From the IMG/VR virus record IMGVR_UViG_3300025079_000029, positions 1 through 22,813 of that record: a DNA stretch of 22,813 nt; one strand, written 5' to 3'. This document shows, piece after piece, positions 8,552 to 16,854 of the stretch (position 1 is the first letter of the stretch; every line of letters starts with the position of its first letter). The notes beneath the pieces were generated by a model. That model was not told the origin of the DNA and searched no databases. It saw nothing but the letters and a program-made list of their open reading frames with translations. The DNA comes from a virus. Both the position numbers and the translations under genes were made by a program.

Positions 8552-9733
8552 TTAATGTTTAATTTGTTTAGATTTACCCCTCATAACTTGAACTATTTCA
8601 GTAAGTTTTATGTTTGATAATCTTATTTTAGCATTTCTTAATTTAGATGATCTATCTCTTTTGTATCTTTGAACTATATACTCTTGAGTGTTAGCTTTTG
8701 AAGATAATATAGAATAGTTTATATGAGCATATAATGCGTCCTCGGCCATCTTAGGCACTTTAGAATTCATATCATAAGCTAAACCATCTGATATATATTG
8801 TAAAACTATAATCTTACCTACTAAATTGCTAGAAAACGAAAAAGTACCTAGCCTTTGGTTTATACTAAACCAACCGTTTATTTGAGAGTATTGAGGTTCT
8901 AATCCATATCTTTGACCAAAATTCAATTTCCACCAATCATGACTGTAAACATTTACATTTTGCCTATCAATTTCACCTGTAACCTGACCTAGGTTTTGCT
9001 TAGACCATCTGTCTTCAACAAGGGATTGTTCTGCTAAATTGTTATCTCCTAAACCGTTTTGTGTTGGCACACCTAAAGCATCTTGTATAGGAAGCTCAGT
9101 TGGGTTAGAGGTTAAGTTATTTACTGGATATATTGGGTGTTGAACTCCACCTAAATCAACCCAATAACAAGCTACGTAATTAACGTATCCTTGAGGTATT
9201 GGAACTCCTAAGCTAGGTGGTATTGTTAATTCTTGTGAGTTAACTGATTTTAAAGTATCATAACTAAATTCTTGTAAACCTCTTTTAGCGTGAAATATAA
9301 CGTCAGATCTTTTTACTCTAGGTATTAACTTGTCTATGCCTACGTAAGCAACCATGAAGTTATTTACTATATCTGTTAAGCTAACATATTCATAGCTACC
9401 GTAATTAGCATTTATAGCAGGTTGTTTAAGCTGCACATACACTAATGATCCTACTACAAAAGTGCTGCCTCTTAAGGTTATTATGTTGTTTATAGGGTCA
9501 GATACATATGATTGGCTCTCAGCTTGAGCTACATATCCAGTAAAGCCTGGAGAAGTGTTTATATATATAATGTAATTAGACGCTGTACTAACTTGAACAC
9601 CTGTGCTATTAAAAGCACTAAAAACATTAGTGTTAAACGTGCAATTAAAAGTTTGATTTCCCGTAGTTGTTAAAGCAGGAAAATCTTGTTGACCTGAGTA
9701 ATACTGCGCGTTAGTTTCTGTTATTAGTCCCAT
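8552..9733 (-). CDS. Head-tail connector/ring protein (tail-tubular type), 393 aa
   Basis: The protein starts GLITETNAQYYSGQQ. A beta-sandwich-like insertion occupies about residues 25-115. A helical core at about residues 119-163 (LTDIVNNFMVAYVGIDKLIP and KRGLQEFSYDTLKS) is typical of adaptor/tail-tubular proteins (gp6/gp11-type helical folds). A mixed region follows, and the basic C-terminus (KRDRSSKLRNAKIRL) could touch DNA or the capsid vertex. I recognise this as one of the ring proteins stacked under the portal in crAss-like phages. It lies between the other connector gene (three bases upstream) and the giant tail protein, consistent with that order. The family role is likely; the exact ring number is not resolved. 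Confidence 0.65.
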   Translation of the reverse strand: MGLITETNAQYYSGQQDFPALTTTGNQTFNCTFNTNVFSAFNSTGVQVSTASNYIIYINTSPGFTGYVAQAESQSYVSDPINNIITLRGSTFVVGSLVYVQLKQPAINANYGSYEYVSLTDIVNNFMVAYVGIDKLIPRVKRSDVIFHAKRGLQEFSYDTLKSVNSQELTIPPSLGVPIPQGYVNYVACYWVDLGGVQHPIYPVNNLTSNPTELPIQDALGVPTQNGLGDNNLAEQSLVEDRWSKQNLGQVTGEIDRQNVNVYSHDWWKLNFGQRYGLEPQYSQINGWFSINQRLGTFSFSSNLVGKIIVLQYISDGLAYDMNSKVPKMAEDALYAHINYSILSSKANTQEYIVQRYKRDRSSKLRNAKIRLSNIKLTEIVQVMRGKSKQIKH

Positions 9734-9736
9734 TTA

Positions 9737-10450
9737 TTATCTTTTTTTATTAGCTTCATCACTAGCTAGCTGTTGACCTGCTGCTTGCATTATTTGAGGA
9801 TCTCTTATTATTACTCCAGTGTATTTTAATATCTCTAATACAACTTGTGGTTGATTGCTTTCGTCTATTTCAAATTGAACAGAGTTTACTGAATCGTAAA
9901 CGTATTGACCAACACCACCTATTGTGAAAGCCCAAACAGGATCAACTGGCTTTCTAATATAGTTAAAAGTAACGTCTGTAGCTAAAGGTGTTGATACTTT
10001 TGGAAACACTGTTAATTTATCATCTTTATACTGAGCTATAGGAAAATTAGTTGTAGGTTGTGTTAAAGGAGATAATATTTGTTTTCTGTAGTCTCTTGAA
10101 CTTATTATCTCTATTGCCGGTGAATTTAATCCTCTATTGTAAATAGCTGAACCAAATCTATGTAAGTCTGTTGGCTGAGTGTATATGTTATCTGTAACAG
10201 CAGAGGCATCGTTATTTTTTTCAAATATTTGAAAATCCTCTCTCATGTGGTCAATCCTAGAAGCGAATTCCACATCTGTTTTTGGCATACGTAATAATTG
10301 ATTATAATCTTCAAAAAACTTTTCAAAGATTTCTAATTGAACTTGTGCAGCTACTTTACCAAACTCATCTGGAGTTAAATAACCACGTTGTTCTTTGTTT
10401 AGTATAGTCAATACTGTAGTGTATACAGTGTTTACGTTTAATTTAGCCAT
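9737..10450 (-). CDS. Head-tail connector/ring protein, 237 aa
   Basis: Residues 5-50 read VNTVYTTVLTILNKEQRGYL and PDEFGKVAAQVQLEIFEKFF. I recognise this block from a conserved small structural protein of crAss-like and related marine phages, located between the capsid and tail genes. The N-terminal half is helical. The C-terminal half is beta-rich (LTVFPKVSTPLATDVTFNYI) and is followed by a helix ending in a charged tail. This matches the bipartite build of ring/connector proteins. Its ATG lies only about 20 bases after an intrinsic terminator hairpin, so it must be translated mostly from read-through transcripts unless a promoter lies inside the upstream gene. The specific ring position is not certain. 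Confidence 0.65.
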   Translation of the reverse strand: MAKLNVNTVYTTVLTILNKEQRGYLTPDEFGKVAAQVQLEIFEKFFEDYNQLLRMPKTDVEFASRIDHMREDFQIFEKNNDASAVTDNIYTQPTDLHRFGSAIYNRGLNSPAIEIISSRDYRKQILSPLTQPTTNFPIAQYKDDKLTVFPKVSTPLATDVTFNYIRKPVDPVWAFTIGGVGQYVYDSVNSVQFEIDESNQPQVVLEILKYTGVIIRDPQIMQAAGQQLASDEANKKR

Positions 10451-10461
10451 TTTAATTTTTT

Positions 10462-10492
10462 AAAAAAAAAAGGTGGCGATTAAACCACCTTT
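10462..10492 (-). terminator. Intrinsic terminator after the 261-aa gene
   Basis: On the minus strand, AAAGGTGG and CCACCTTT form an 8-bp perfect stem around an 8-base loop (TTTAATCG), followed by a run of about ten T residues. It lies 15 bases after the stop of the 261-aa gene and about 20 bases before the next start codon. Confidence 0.85.
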
Positions 10493-10507
10493 AATTATAA
10501 TCACTTG

Positions 10508-11293
10508 TTATTTATTTTTTTTCTCAATAGATTTATAAACATCAAGACCTTCGTCCGTTTTAAACCACGCAGCTAGTGCTGAATATGGGTTTTCATCAAA
10601 AGGTACTGTTATTAACTTACGACCTGTGCTTGCCCAAGTAAAGGTTCTTTGATCGTCAGATATATTTATAATTCCATTTTCTCTTGCTTTAATAGCAAAG
10701 TTTCTTAATTGTACATTATCGTCATTAGCTAATTCTATAAATAAAGTTGGATTTCTTCTAGCAAATACTAAAAGATCTCTTTTTAGTTCTTTAGAACTCA
10801 TTGAGTTCACACTAGAGCCTAGTTCAACTCTTAATATAGCTTCTGCCATTTCAATATCCATTTGTAAAGCTGCATTCATAGCTAAAACTTCAAGTTCTAA
10901 ATCTGCAACTTCATCTTTAGCAACTTCAGTTCTGTCAAACTCTGTAAATATTAATTGAAAATGCGGATGATGATTTAAAAACTCTTGTAAATTTCTTTTT
11001 TCTTTTCCAACAAACAAATGTCCTTTTTCAAAAACTATATGCTTCATAGTCACTGGACCATTTTGTTCATCTACAAAAATACTTTTTTGATTAGTAGCAT
11101 ATCTTAATTCTCTTTCATATCCTAAATCTTTATCAAACCAAACTAAAGGATATTTCCTAGAGTGTTTAGATGGTAAAGTATATGTTAAAGGTTCTTTATT
11201 ACCTGTTAAGTAATAGTTTCTATCTTTATATTCCCAAGTGTCTTTTTTAACCTCTTGCTTGGGGGCAGGAGCTTTCTTTGTTTTTGTTTCCAT
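10508..11293 (-). CDS. Conserved structural-block protein of unknown function, 261 aa
   Basis: I do not recognise a named domain. The N-terminus is Lys/Pro-rich and probably disordered (residues 1-18). A beta-rich half follows with YYLTGNKEPLTYTLPSKHSR and KHIVFEKGHLFVGKEKRNLQ. A helical half (about residues 123-215) contains VADLELEVLAMNAALQMDIE and RNPTLFIELANDDNVQLRNF. The final beta/alpha segment is FTWASTGRKLITVPFDENPY. The size, solubility and location between capsid and connector genes fit a head-completion or head-auxiliary protein; this is inference. The gene is bracketed by two intrinsic terminators, so its expression is separated from its neighbours. The start ATG is the last unit of an ATTAT pentamer repeat. 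Confidence 0.75.
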   Translation of the reverse strand: METKTKKAPAPKQEVKKDTWEYKDRNYYLTGNKEPLTYTLPSKHSRKYPLVWFDKDLGYERELRYATNQKSIFVDEQNGPVTMKHIVFEKGHLFVGKEKRNLQEFLNHHPHFQLIFTEFDRTEVAKDEVADLELEVLAMNAALQMDIEMAEAILRVELGSSVNSMSSKELKRDLLVFARRNPTLFIELANDDNVQLRNFAIKARENGIINISDDQRTFTWASTGRKLITVPFDENPYSALAAWFKTDEGLDVYKSIEKKNK

Positions 11294-11311
11294 AATATAA
11301 TATAATATAAT
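11292..11311 (-). repeat. ATTAT pentamer repeat forming the leader of the 261-aa gene
   Basis: Four tandem ATTAT units on the coding strand run straight into the ATG (the last unit reads ATTATG). The repeat fills most of the space between the T-run of the upstream terminator and the start codon. No Shine-Dalgarno sequence is present. Confidence 0.7.
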
Positions 11312-11313
11312 AA

Positions 11314-11342
11314 TTAAAAAAGACCCCGCCGAAGCGGGATCT
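11314..11342 (-). terminator. Intrinsic terminator with UUCG loop after the capsid genes
   Basis: On the minus strand, AGATCCCGC and GCGGGGTCT form a 9-bp stem (one T:G pair) closed by a C(TTCG)G tetraloop and followed by six T residues. The UUCG loop is exceptionally stable. It lies 15 bases after the stop of the 132-aa gene that follows the major capsid gene. It is the only obviously G+C-rich element in the window. Confidence 0.93.
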
Positions 11343-11356
11343 TACATTTTATTGAC

Positions 11357-11755
11357 TTACGTCATAGCATATGCTATAGGAGCAGCACTAGTAACATCCG
11401 AAGTTGTTCCAGTGTAATTTGCTTCATTAAGAATAGCACCAAAGTCTACAGCAACTACTAAGCCTTCAGCTTGAGCAGCAGCTACAATTGCAGCGTTAAC
11501 CGCATTTTGCATTATTGCTACAGCTCCAGTAGTAGCAGCAACACCTGTAGCAGGTCCTACTATTACTTTGTTAGCAAGTAAATCTAGTCCATCAGTAGAC
11601 TGTATCGTAGTGTTTTGTACTATTTCAACAAATGGAGCAAGACCATTACCTGATCCTGTTTCAGCAGCACCTTCTGTGCCTTTAACATATACAATGTTAT
11701 CAACTGGTATTAAATCAAAAGCACCACCTGCTTTTTTTAGTTTTATATAACTCAT
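11357..11755 (-). CDS. Small protein downstream of the capsid gene, possible head accessory, 132 aa
   Basis: The N-terminal half is beta-rich (YIKLKKAGGAFDLIPVDNIV). The rest is unusually Ala/Thr/Val-rich (GVAATTGAVAIMQNAVNAAI then VAAAQAEGLVV), with a Ser/Thr/Ala tail. No enzyme motif or membrane signature is convincing; the Ala-rich stretch could be an amphipathic helix. It starts 29 bases after the major capsid gene and is the last gene before a strong terminator, so it should be made in amounts similar to the capsid protein. That position suits a head-decoration or accessory protein, but the function is not proven by sequence. Confidence 0.65.
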   Translation of the reverse strand: MSYIKLKKAGGAFDLIPVDNIVYVKGTEGAAETGSGNGLAPFVEIVQNTTIQSTDGLDLLANKVIVGPATGVAATTGAVAIMQNAVNAAIVAAAQAEGLVVAVDFGAILNEANYTGTTSDVTSAAPIAYAMT

Positions 11756-11784
11756 TTTTCTTATTTTTAAATGTTAATAATTAA

Positions 11785-13245
11785 TTAAGCTCCTTTGAAC
11801 AACACGAAGTTATTAGCAGCTTGAGTTACTAAACATCTTTCAGATAAGAAATGTACAGACATTGCATCTAAATCAGAAGTGTAAGCTCCTCCAACTGAAC
11901 CAGTAATCCAGTTTTTAAATCTTCGATCTTCAGTTTCAGAAGCTCTATATCTTACGTGTAAGAAAGGACGTCTAATGTTAGATCCTAACATTTGATCGTA
12001 TACTGTTGAAGTTCCAGCAGGAACTAAAACACCATCAATCTCTTTGTCTAATCCTCTTGTAGAAGCATCGTTTAAGTATTTCCAGTCAGTCTTGTAGAAG
12101 TCATAAGAACCTCTTCTGAATCCTGAAAATCCAAAGTTTAATGCCATTTCTGATTCGTTATCAAATAAACCATAAGAAGCAGCTTGAGTAGAAGCATAAC
12201 CTCCACCAGCCATAGCGCCGATCATATCATCAAAGTCAAGAGCCGTAGATCTTGATAAAAATAACATGTTTTCTTCAATAGCACCTTGCTTATCTAAGTT
12301 TTTAAGAATTTCATCAAAATCACCTAAAGCACCTGAACCAGGAGCAGCAGCACCAGAAAATCCAGAGTATATATTACCTCTTTTTTCAATAGCAGCAAAC
12401 ATACCTTCAGTACCTAGTATATTGTCTCCAGATAAAGAAGAAGCATTACCATTAGCTAGTTTTGAATCAACACCTTCAACCATCATCATTTCAAGATAAT
12501 CTTCAAAACGTAATCTAGTTTCAGACTCAGCTTTTAGATACCATAAGTATCCAGATGTTCCGTCTTCAGTAGCAACTTCAACCCACCCAATTTGAGCAGT
12601 ATCAGAACCGTTGATTTCGTACTTATCTTTGATAATTACAGGTCTATTAGCATACTGAGTAAAAGATGGCTCAATAGAACCGTCCATACCAGGTGTTCCT
12701 TTTTTAAATTCAGAACCGTATACAAACATGTTAATACCTTTTGTATTTAATAAACCAGCAGGTAGTGTGTCAGCACCGTATACTTTAGCAGTAAATTTAG
12801 TGTTACTTGTAGTTAAACTAGTTACATAAACTTTAGCAGTTACTAAACCAGTAGCTTGATCAGATAAAAGAACAGTTTGACCTACTCTAATAGCTATTTC
12901 AGTTGTTTCTGTATCTGTTAAATCAGGCTCAATTGTATAAACAGCACTAGCTGGACCAGTAATATTAGCTTCTAGTCCTTTGTAGGCTACGTGTAATCTA
13001 TTTTGTTCAGACCAAATTACTTGATCAGAAGTCATAGGCATTTCAGCTCCTACCATTCTCAAGAAACCAGACAAAGTCCTGTTTCCGTATCTCTCCACTT
13101 CTTGCTCATAAAGCTCAGGAAGATATTGTTGTGCGAAAGTTCCACCACCACCTGACGAATTGAAATCTAAGAAGTTTCCAATTGTTGTCATTCTAGCTTG
13201 TGAAGGAACTATACTTGCGGGAAAACTCCCACCAGATAAACTCAT
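11785..13245 (-). CDS. Major capsid protein, 486 aa (HK97-fold expected)
   Basis: The length (486 aa) and the position after portal and scaffold fit the major capsid protein. The N-arm is Gly/Ser-rich (SGGSFPASIVPSQARMTTIG). Conserved blocks at residues 42-92 include LPELYEQEVERYGNRTLSGF and DQVIWSEQNRLHVAYKG, which I recognise from capsid proteins of crAss-like phages. The middle (SGYLWYLKAESETRLRFEDY) and the C-terminal segment (RRPFLHVRYRASETEDRRFK) look like capsid helical-spine and P-domain pieces. No protease cleavage site is evident. The leader has two AAAAACT repeats and no Shine-Dalgarno sequence, and the gene starts 12 bases after the scaffold stop. Its codon spelling is a little less A+T-biased than that of its neighbours by eye, as expected for a highly expressed gene. 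Confidence 0.88.
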   Translation of the reverse strand: MSLSGGSFPASIVPSQARMTTIGNFLDFNSSGGGGTFAQQYLPELYEQEVERYGNRTLSGFLRMVGAEMPMTSDQVIWSEQNRLHVAYKGLEANITGPASAVYTIEPDLTDTETTEIAIRVGQTVLLSDQATGLVTAKVYVTSLTTSNTKFTAKVYGADTLPAGLLNTKGINMFVYGSEFKKGTPGMDGSIEPSFTQYANRPVIIKDKYEINGSDTAQIGWVEVATEDGTSGYLWYLKAESETRLRFEDYLEMMMVEGVDSKLANGNASSLSGDNILGTEGMFAAIEKRGNIYSGFSGAAAPGSGALGDFDEILKNLDKQGAIEENMLFLSRSTALDFDDMIGAMAGGGYASTQAASYGLFDNESEMALNFGFSGFRRGSYDFYKTDWKYLNDASTRGLDKEIDGVLVPAGTSTVYDQMLGSNIRRPFLHVRYRASETEDRRFKNWITGSVGGAYTSDLDAMSVHFLSERCLVTQAANNFVLFKGA

Positions 13246-13257
13246 AATTTTTAGTTT

Positions 13258-14433
13258 TTAGTTTTTATTTCTCTTTTGTATTTTTAATTTAGAACTATCA
13301 ACACCTGATACTGACTTTACTTTAAAACCACCTATAAAAATATCTCCGTTATTTTGAGGTCTAGAAGCTGTTTCTATATTTTTAGATTTATTTACAAGGT
13401 CTTTAATGCCATCGGCTTTACCTTGTTCATAAAAATGCTGCGCTATCGTATCGGAGTTTTGTGCTGCATATATAGCTTTGTGGTAACCTTTATAGTCTTT
13501 TATACTCCCATCTTCACCCATGAACTTCTGGATAAAATTGGCTATATCTGACTGTTGTTCAGCTACTTTTTTTACGTCATTTACACCATATCTAAAGTTT
13601 TTATCACCTAAGTTAAACTCAAAACCTTTGAAATCCTCAGATAAGTATTCTTTAGTAGTGTTTAAAAATGATTCGTGTAAAGTTTTCTCTTGTTGTACTT
13701 CTTTATTGTATCTATTGAAAAAGTCCATAGCTTTTTGTTGTTCCTGAGTAACGCCCGGTCTCAACTTGATCTCGTCGTAATATTTACTCTTGGTGTCTTC
13801 CAAAAAGTTTTTGGCCTTAGCAATTTCTTCTTTAAAAGCGAGTTTCTTTTTCTTTATATCTCGCTCTTCGTCCATTTCTTCATCATACGAAAAGTTGTCT
13901 TCCATAATGAAATTAACTTCCTCTTGATTTAGATGTGGTTTAGTATTTTTATAGTATTCTTTAAGTAGAGTATCTTCATCTATAGAAGAGTAATCTCTAT
14001 TTAGTCTAACGTAGTCTTCGACTGTACCACCAGTTTCTTTCATAAAACTAACTAGTTTTTCAACATTTTCTGGAAGTTCTATTTTAGGAGTATCTACTTT
14101 AGTTACTATCTCTTTTTTAGGTTCTTCAATATCTTCTTTTTTATCTATTACAGATATTGGGTTTGAAGTGTCTTTATTAGTTTTTATTACTTCTTCTTTA
14201 GTATCTTCTTTTACTTCTTCTTTAACCTCTTCTTTTACTTCTTTTAAATTAACTTTAGGAGTTTCTTTTAAATCAACTTTAGGTGTTTCTTTAATTTCTT
14301 CTTTTTCTTTAGTCTTACTTAAATCAACTTTTGAATCCTCTTGTTTTTTAGCAAGTTTTTTTGGTTTTTTCTTTACCTTAAATTCTCCTTGTGTTAATTC
14401 TCCTCCTTTTGTTTCTTTTATTTCTTCTGACAT
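13258..14433 (-). CDS. Probable scaffolding protein, 391 aa
   Basis: Residues 1-115 are low-complexity and Lys/Glu-rich, with short internal repeats (KETPKV followed by DLKETPKVNLKE; KEEVKEEVKEDTKEEV). They are almost certainly disordered. Residues 120-391 are helical and charged: VEDYVRLNRDYSSIDEDTLL, NFSYDEEMDEERDIKKKKLA, a coiled-coil region, and a basic C-terminus (KLKIQKRNKN). A highly charged helical protein placed between portal and major capsid, with a basic C-terminal tail, is the standard profile of a phage scaffold. No protease domain or catalytic triad is visible here or nearby. The leader is an ATTAT pentamer repeat merging into the ATG. I am fairly confident of the role from position and build. 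Confidence 0.72.
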   Translation of the reverse strand: MSEEIKETKGGELTQGEFKVKKKPKKLAKKQEDSKVDLSKTKEKEEIKETPKVDLKETPKVNLKEVKEEVKEEVKEDTKEEVIKTNKDTSNPISVIDKKEDIEEPKKEIVTKVDTPKIELPENVEKLVSFMKETGGTVEDYVRLNRDYSSIDEDTLLKEYYKNTKPHLNQEEVNFIMEDNFSYDEEMDEERDIKKKKLAFKEEIAKAKNFLEDTKSKYYDEIKLRPGVTQEQQKAMDFFNRYNKEVQQEKTLHESFLNTTKEYLSEDFKGFEFNLGDKNFRYGVNDVKKVAEQQSDIANFIQKFMGEDGSIKDYKGYHKAIYAAQNSDTIAQHFYEQGKADGIKDLVNKSKNIETASRPQNNGDIFIGGFKVKSVSGVDSSKLKIQKRNKN

Positions 14434-14446
14434 AATATAATATAAT
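14432..14446 (-). repeat. ATTAT pentamer repeat forming the leader of the scaffold gene
   Basis: Three ATTAT units on the coding strand end in the start codon (ATTATG). They are preceded by further AATTATTATT sequence that reaches almost to the stop of the portal gene. The design is the same as before the 261-aa gene. Confidence 0.65.
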
Positions 14447-14466
14447 AATTAATAATAATTGTTAAA

Positions 14467-16854
14467 TTACTCTAACAATGGGTCTACTTGATTTTTTTCA
14501 AAATTAGTTGGTAATAAATCATTTTTTCGTTGATCTATCATTTGGCTTTGTTGTGTGGCTTGTATTCTTGTTCTTTCGTCTTTACGGTTTTCTATTTCAG
14601 CTTCTTTATTGCTTATAATATCTAAATCCATTTGTTTTAGTTGCTGGTCATAACCAAACTGAATCTCCATTAACTGTCTTTTAATTTCAGCTTCTTGTTG
14701 TATTTTGTTTATACCAAACTCAGATTTACCTTGTTCTATTTGTAAAGTTGTTTCAGCTAAAGCTTGTTGTTTTTGCATTTCAGCTAAAGCTCCTCTTTCA
14801 GCTGCTTCTGCATTTGCATTAGCCTGTGCTTGAATATTTGCTTGTTGAGCTTTTTGATCAGCTTCTTGTTTTTGTTTTCTTTTTATTTTAAGAAGTTGAT
14901 TAGCTAATTTAAGATTGTTAATTTGTCTAATATCTATAGCGTCTTCTAGGTTTATTCCACCTTGTTTCATAGCAACTTGAATATTTTGCTCTAGTTGAGC
15001 TTTTTCTTCCTCGTCAGGTACTAGCTCTAAATATATCCCAAAGTCAGCCATATTCAGCTTATGCATGTCTTCTAGTGTTCCAACATTATATGTGCTTAAA
15101 CTAGAATTAAGAGCTGATTTAGTTAAAGGATATTCTAAAGCATCTGATATTCTTAAAGAAATATTTTCACATGTTTTAACTGTTAAATACAATAGTGATT
15201 GTAGTAGGTGCTTAGTTGCTACGTTTGAACTAGCTGCAGCAAGTTTTTGTAAGCCTACTAGCGAATCTGAATTAGGCATAGTACCATCTCTAGCCTCGTT
15301 AAGCCCCGTAACATCTCTCATCATTTGTAAATAATATTGATAAGTCTGTATTAAAGCTTGAGTTTTAGCACCACCTGAAGAAGTTTGAAGTTCTTGAATT
15401 GGTATTTTGCCTCTATTAACGTCGCCATCTTGTGTTAAAGATCTACCTAATATACTACCAGTTTGGAAATACATATTAAGAGCTTCTGCAGGATTATAGT
15501 TTGTTCCGTTTCCTAAGTCAACCTCTGCCAAACCATCTACATCTAAGAAAACACCATCAGGTACTATTCTTGATAATACTTGTTGTAGTTTTAAATGAGT
15601 TAGTTGTATCATGTCAGCAAAACCAGTCATTCTACTAACTAAAGATTCTATACGCCCTTTATACATTTTAGGAGCGCAAAGCGTATAATTCATATTAACC
15701 TTAACAACATTAGCTTCAGGCCTAACCATGTTTCTTGCAAGTTCCCATCTTAACATTTTATCATGTCCTAAGACTTTAGCGCCTTGATACAAAACCTCTA
15801 TAGATCTATAAACTCTTTGAAAGTTATCATTTTCTGGAGGGTTAAACTCGTCATTTTTTTCAATAGCTTTTTCTAAACCAGTAGCTGTTTCTTTTATTTT
15901 AAAAACTTGGTTTTGATAAGTCTTATATTCAAAGTATAATACTGGAACATTGTTAGTATCGTTTCTACCGTTGAATTGATAAGCATAATTACTTCTGTTA
16001 GGATATTTTTCTATTTCTCTTAATTCTTCATCAGTTATATTAGGAAATTCCTTTTTTAATTCTCCTAAATTAATACTCTTTACTTCTCCTATATACCATA
16101 GATCTTGAAAATTAGGATCTTCTGTATAAGAATAAACTAAATCAGCTGGATCAACGTATTTTACTGTAACACCTTCTGATAGATTAAAATCTGTTTTAAC
16201 AGCACTTATTCCTAAAACAACTAAATCATTAGCCATTCTTCTTTTTACTAACTCATACTTATTAAAATCTAAAGTATTGTTAATTGCTTCTTCTTCTGCT
16301 ATTTCAACCGATTGCTTATAATCTAACTGCATATGTATATCTAACTCTTCACGATTCTGAGGTAATTCCTCAGGGTTTGAAGTAGAATACATATTTAATC
16401 CTGTAACTTGTTTTATTTGTTCAATAAGCTTTTTAGCTTGTATATCTCTTAACAAGTGCTCAGCATATTTAGTTCTAGCAGCTAAAGAAACAGGATCTTG
16501 AGCATAAGCTTTTATATCATAAAGCTTAGTGTCTAATCCATTAACAACTATATCTACAAATTTAGGTATTATAGGAACAGGTTTCCAGTCTAAATTTAAA
16601 TAAGATAAATCTCCATTTATTGCTAGTTCGTCTTTGTATTTTTGAACAGACTGTTCTCCTCTTGCATATAGTCTTAAGTTTCTAAAGTTATTGTAGTTAG
16701 TATTAAACCTACCACTTACACCAGTACGAGTACCAGCGAACCAATCACCTTCAATTGCTCGACCAACTTGTCTGCCGTAGTCTAAGCTGCTTTTGACTTC
16801 ATCAGATACTACCTGATCAGGGAAAGAACTACCGTTTTGAGTACTTATTTGCAT
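14467..16854 (-). CDS. Portal protein, 795 aa
   Basis: The protein forms the ring at the capsid vertex through which DNA is packaged and ejected. Position immediately after the large terminase and length near 800 aa fit. Recognisable blocks include WFAGTRTGVSGRFNTNYNNF, RLYARGEQSVQKYKDEL, LDWKPVPIIPKFVDIVVNGL and VEIAEEEAINNTLDFNKYEL (clip/wing region). A stem/crown region around residues 440-540 contains GLNEARDGTMPNSDSLVG. The last ~140 residues are a long Gln/Ala/Glu-rich coiled coil (barrel-like), which is characteristic of the large portals of crAss-like podoviruses. The start ATG directly abuts the terminase stop, behind an AATAAA-rich leader. Confidence is high. Confidence 0.88.
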   Translation of the reverse strand: MQISTQNGSSFPDQVVSDEVKSSLDYGRQVGRAIEGDWFAGTRTGVSGRFNTNYNNFRNLRLYARGEQSVQKYKDELAINGDLSYLNLDWKPVPIIPKFVDIVVNGLDTKLYDIKAYAQDPVSLAARTKYAEHLLRDIQAKKLIEQIKQVTGLNMYSTSNPEELPQNREELDIHMQLDYKQSVEIAEEEAINNTLDFNKYELVKRRMANDLVVLGISAVKTDFNLSEGVTVKYVDPADLVYSYTEDPNFQDLWYIGEVKSINLGELKKEFPNITDEELREIEKYPNRSNYAYQFNGRNDTNNVPVLYFEYKTYQNQVFKIKETATGLEKAIEKNDEFNPPENDNFQRVYRSIEVLYQGAKVLGHDKMLRWELARNMVRPEANVVKVNMNYTLCAPKMYKGRIESLVSRMTGFADMIQLTHLKLQQVLSRIVPDGVFLDVDGLAEVDLGNGTNYNPAEALNMYFQTGSILGRSLTQDGDVNRGKIPIQELQTSSGGAKTQALIQTYQYYLQMMRDVTGLNEARDGTMPNSDSLVGLQKLAAASSNVATKHLLQSLLYLTVKTCENISLRISDALEYPLTKSALNSSLSTYNVGTLEDMHKLNMADFGIYLELVPDEEEKAQLEQNIQVAMKQGGINLEDAIDIRQINNLKLANQLLKIKRKQKQEADQKAQQANIQAQANANAEAAERGALAEMQKQQALAETTLQIEQGKSEFGINKIQQEAEIKRQLMEIQFGYDQQLKQMDLDIISNKEAEIENRKDERTRIQATQQSQMIDQRKNDLLPTNFEKNQVDPLLE

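Noticed and set aside
11314-11342. The UUCG hairpin as a bidirectional terminator
   Set aside because: The plus-strand side is followed by TACATTTT with no proper T-run, and there are no plus-strand genes to terminate.
13354-14440. Several plus-strand frames opposite the scaffold gene, Ser/Phe-rich
   Set aside because: They mirror the Lys/Glu-rich scaffold codons and have no leader or recognisable protein pattern.
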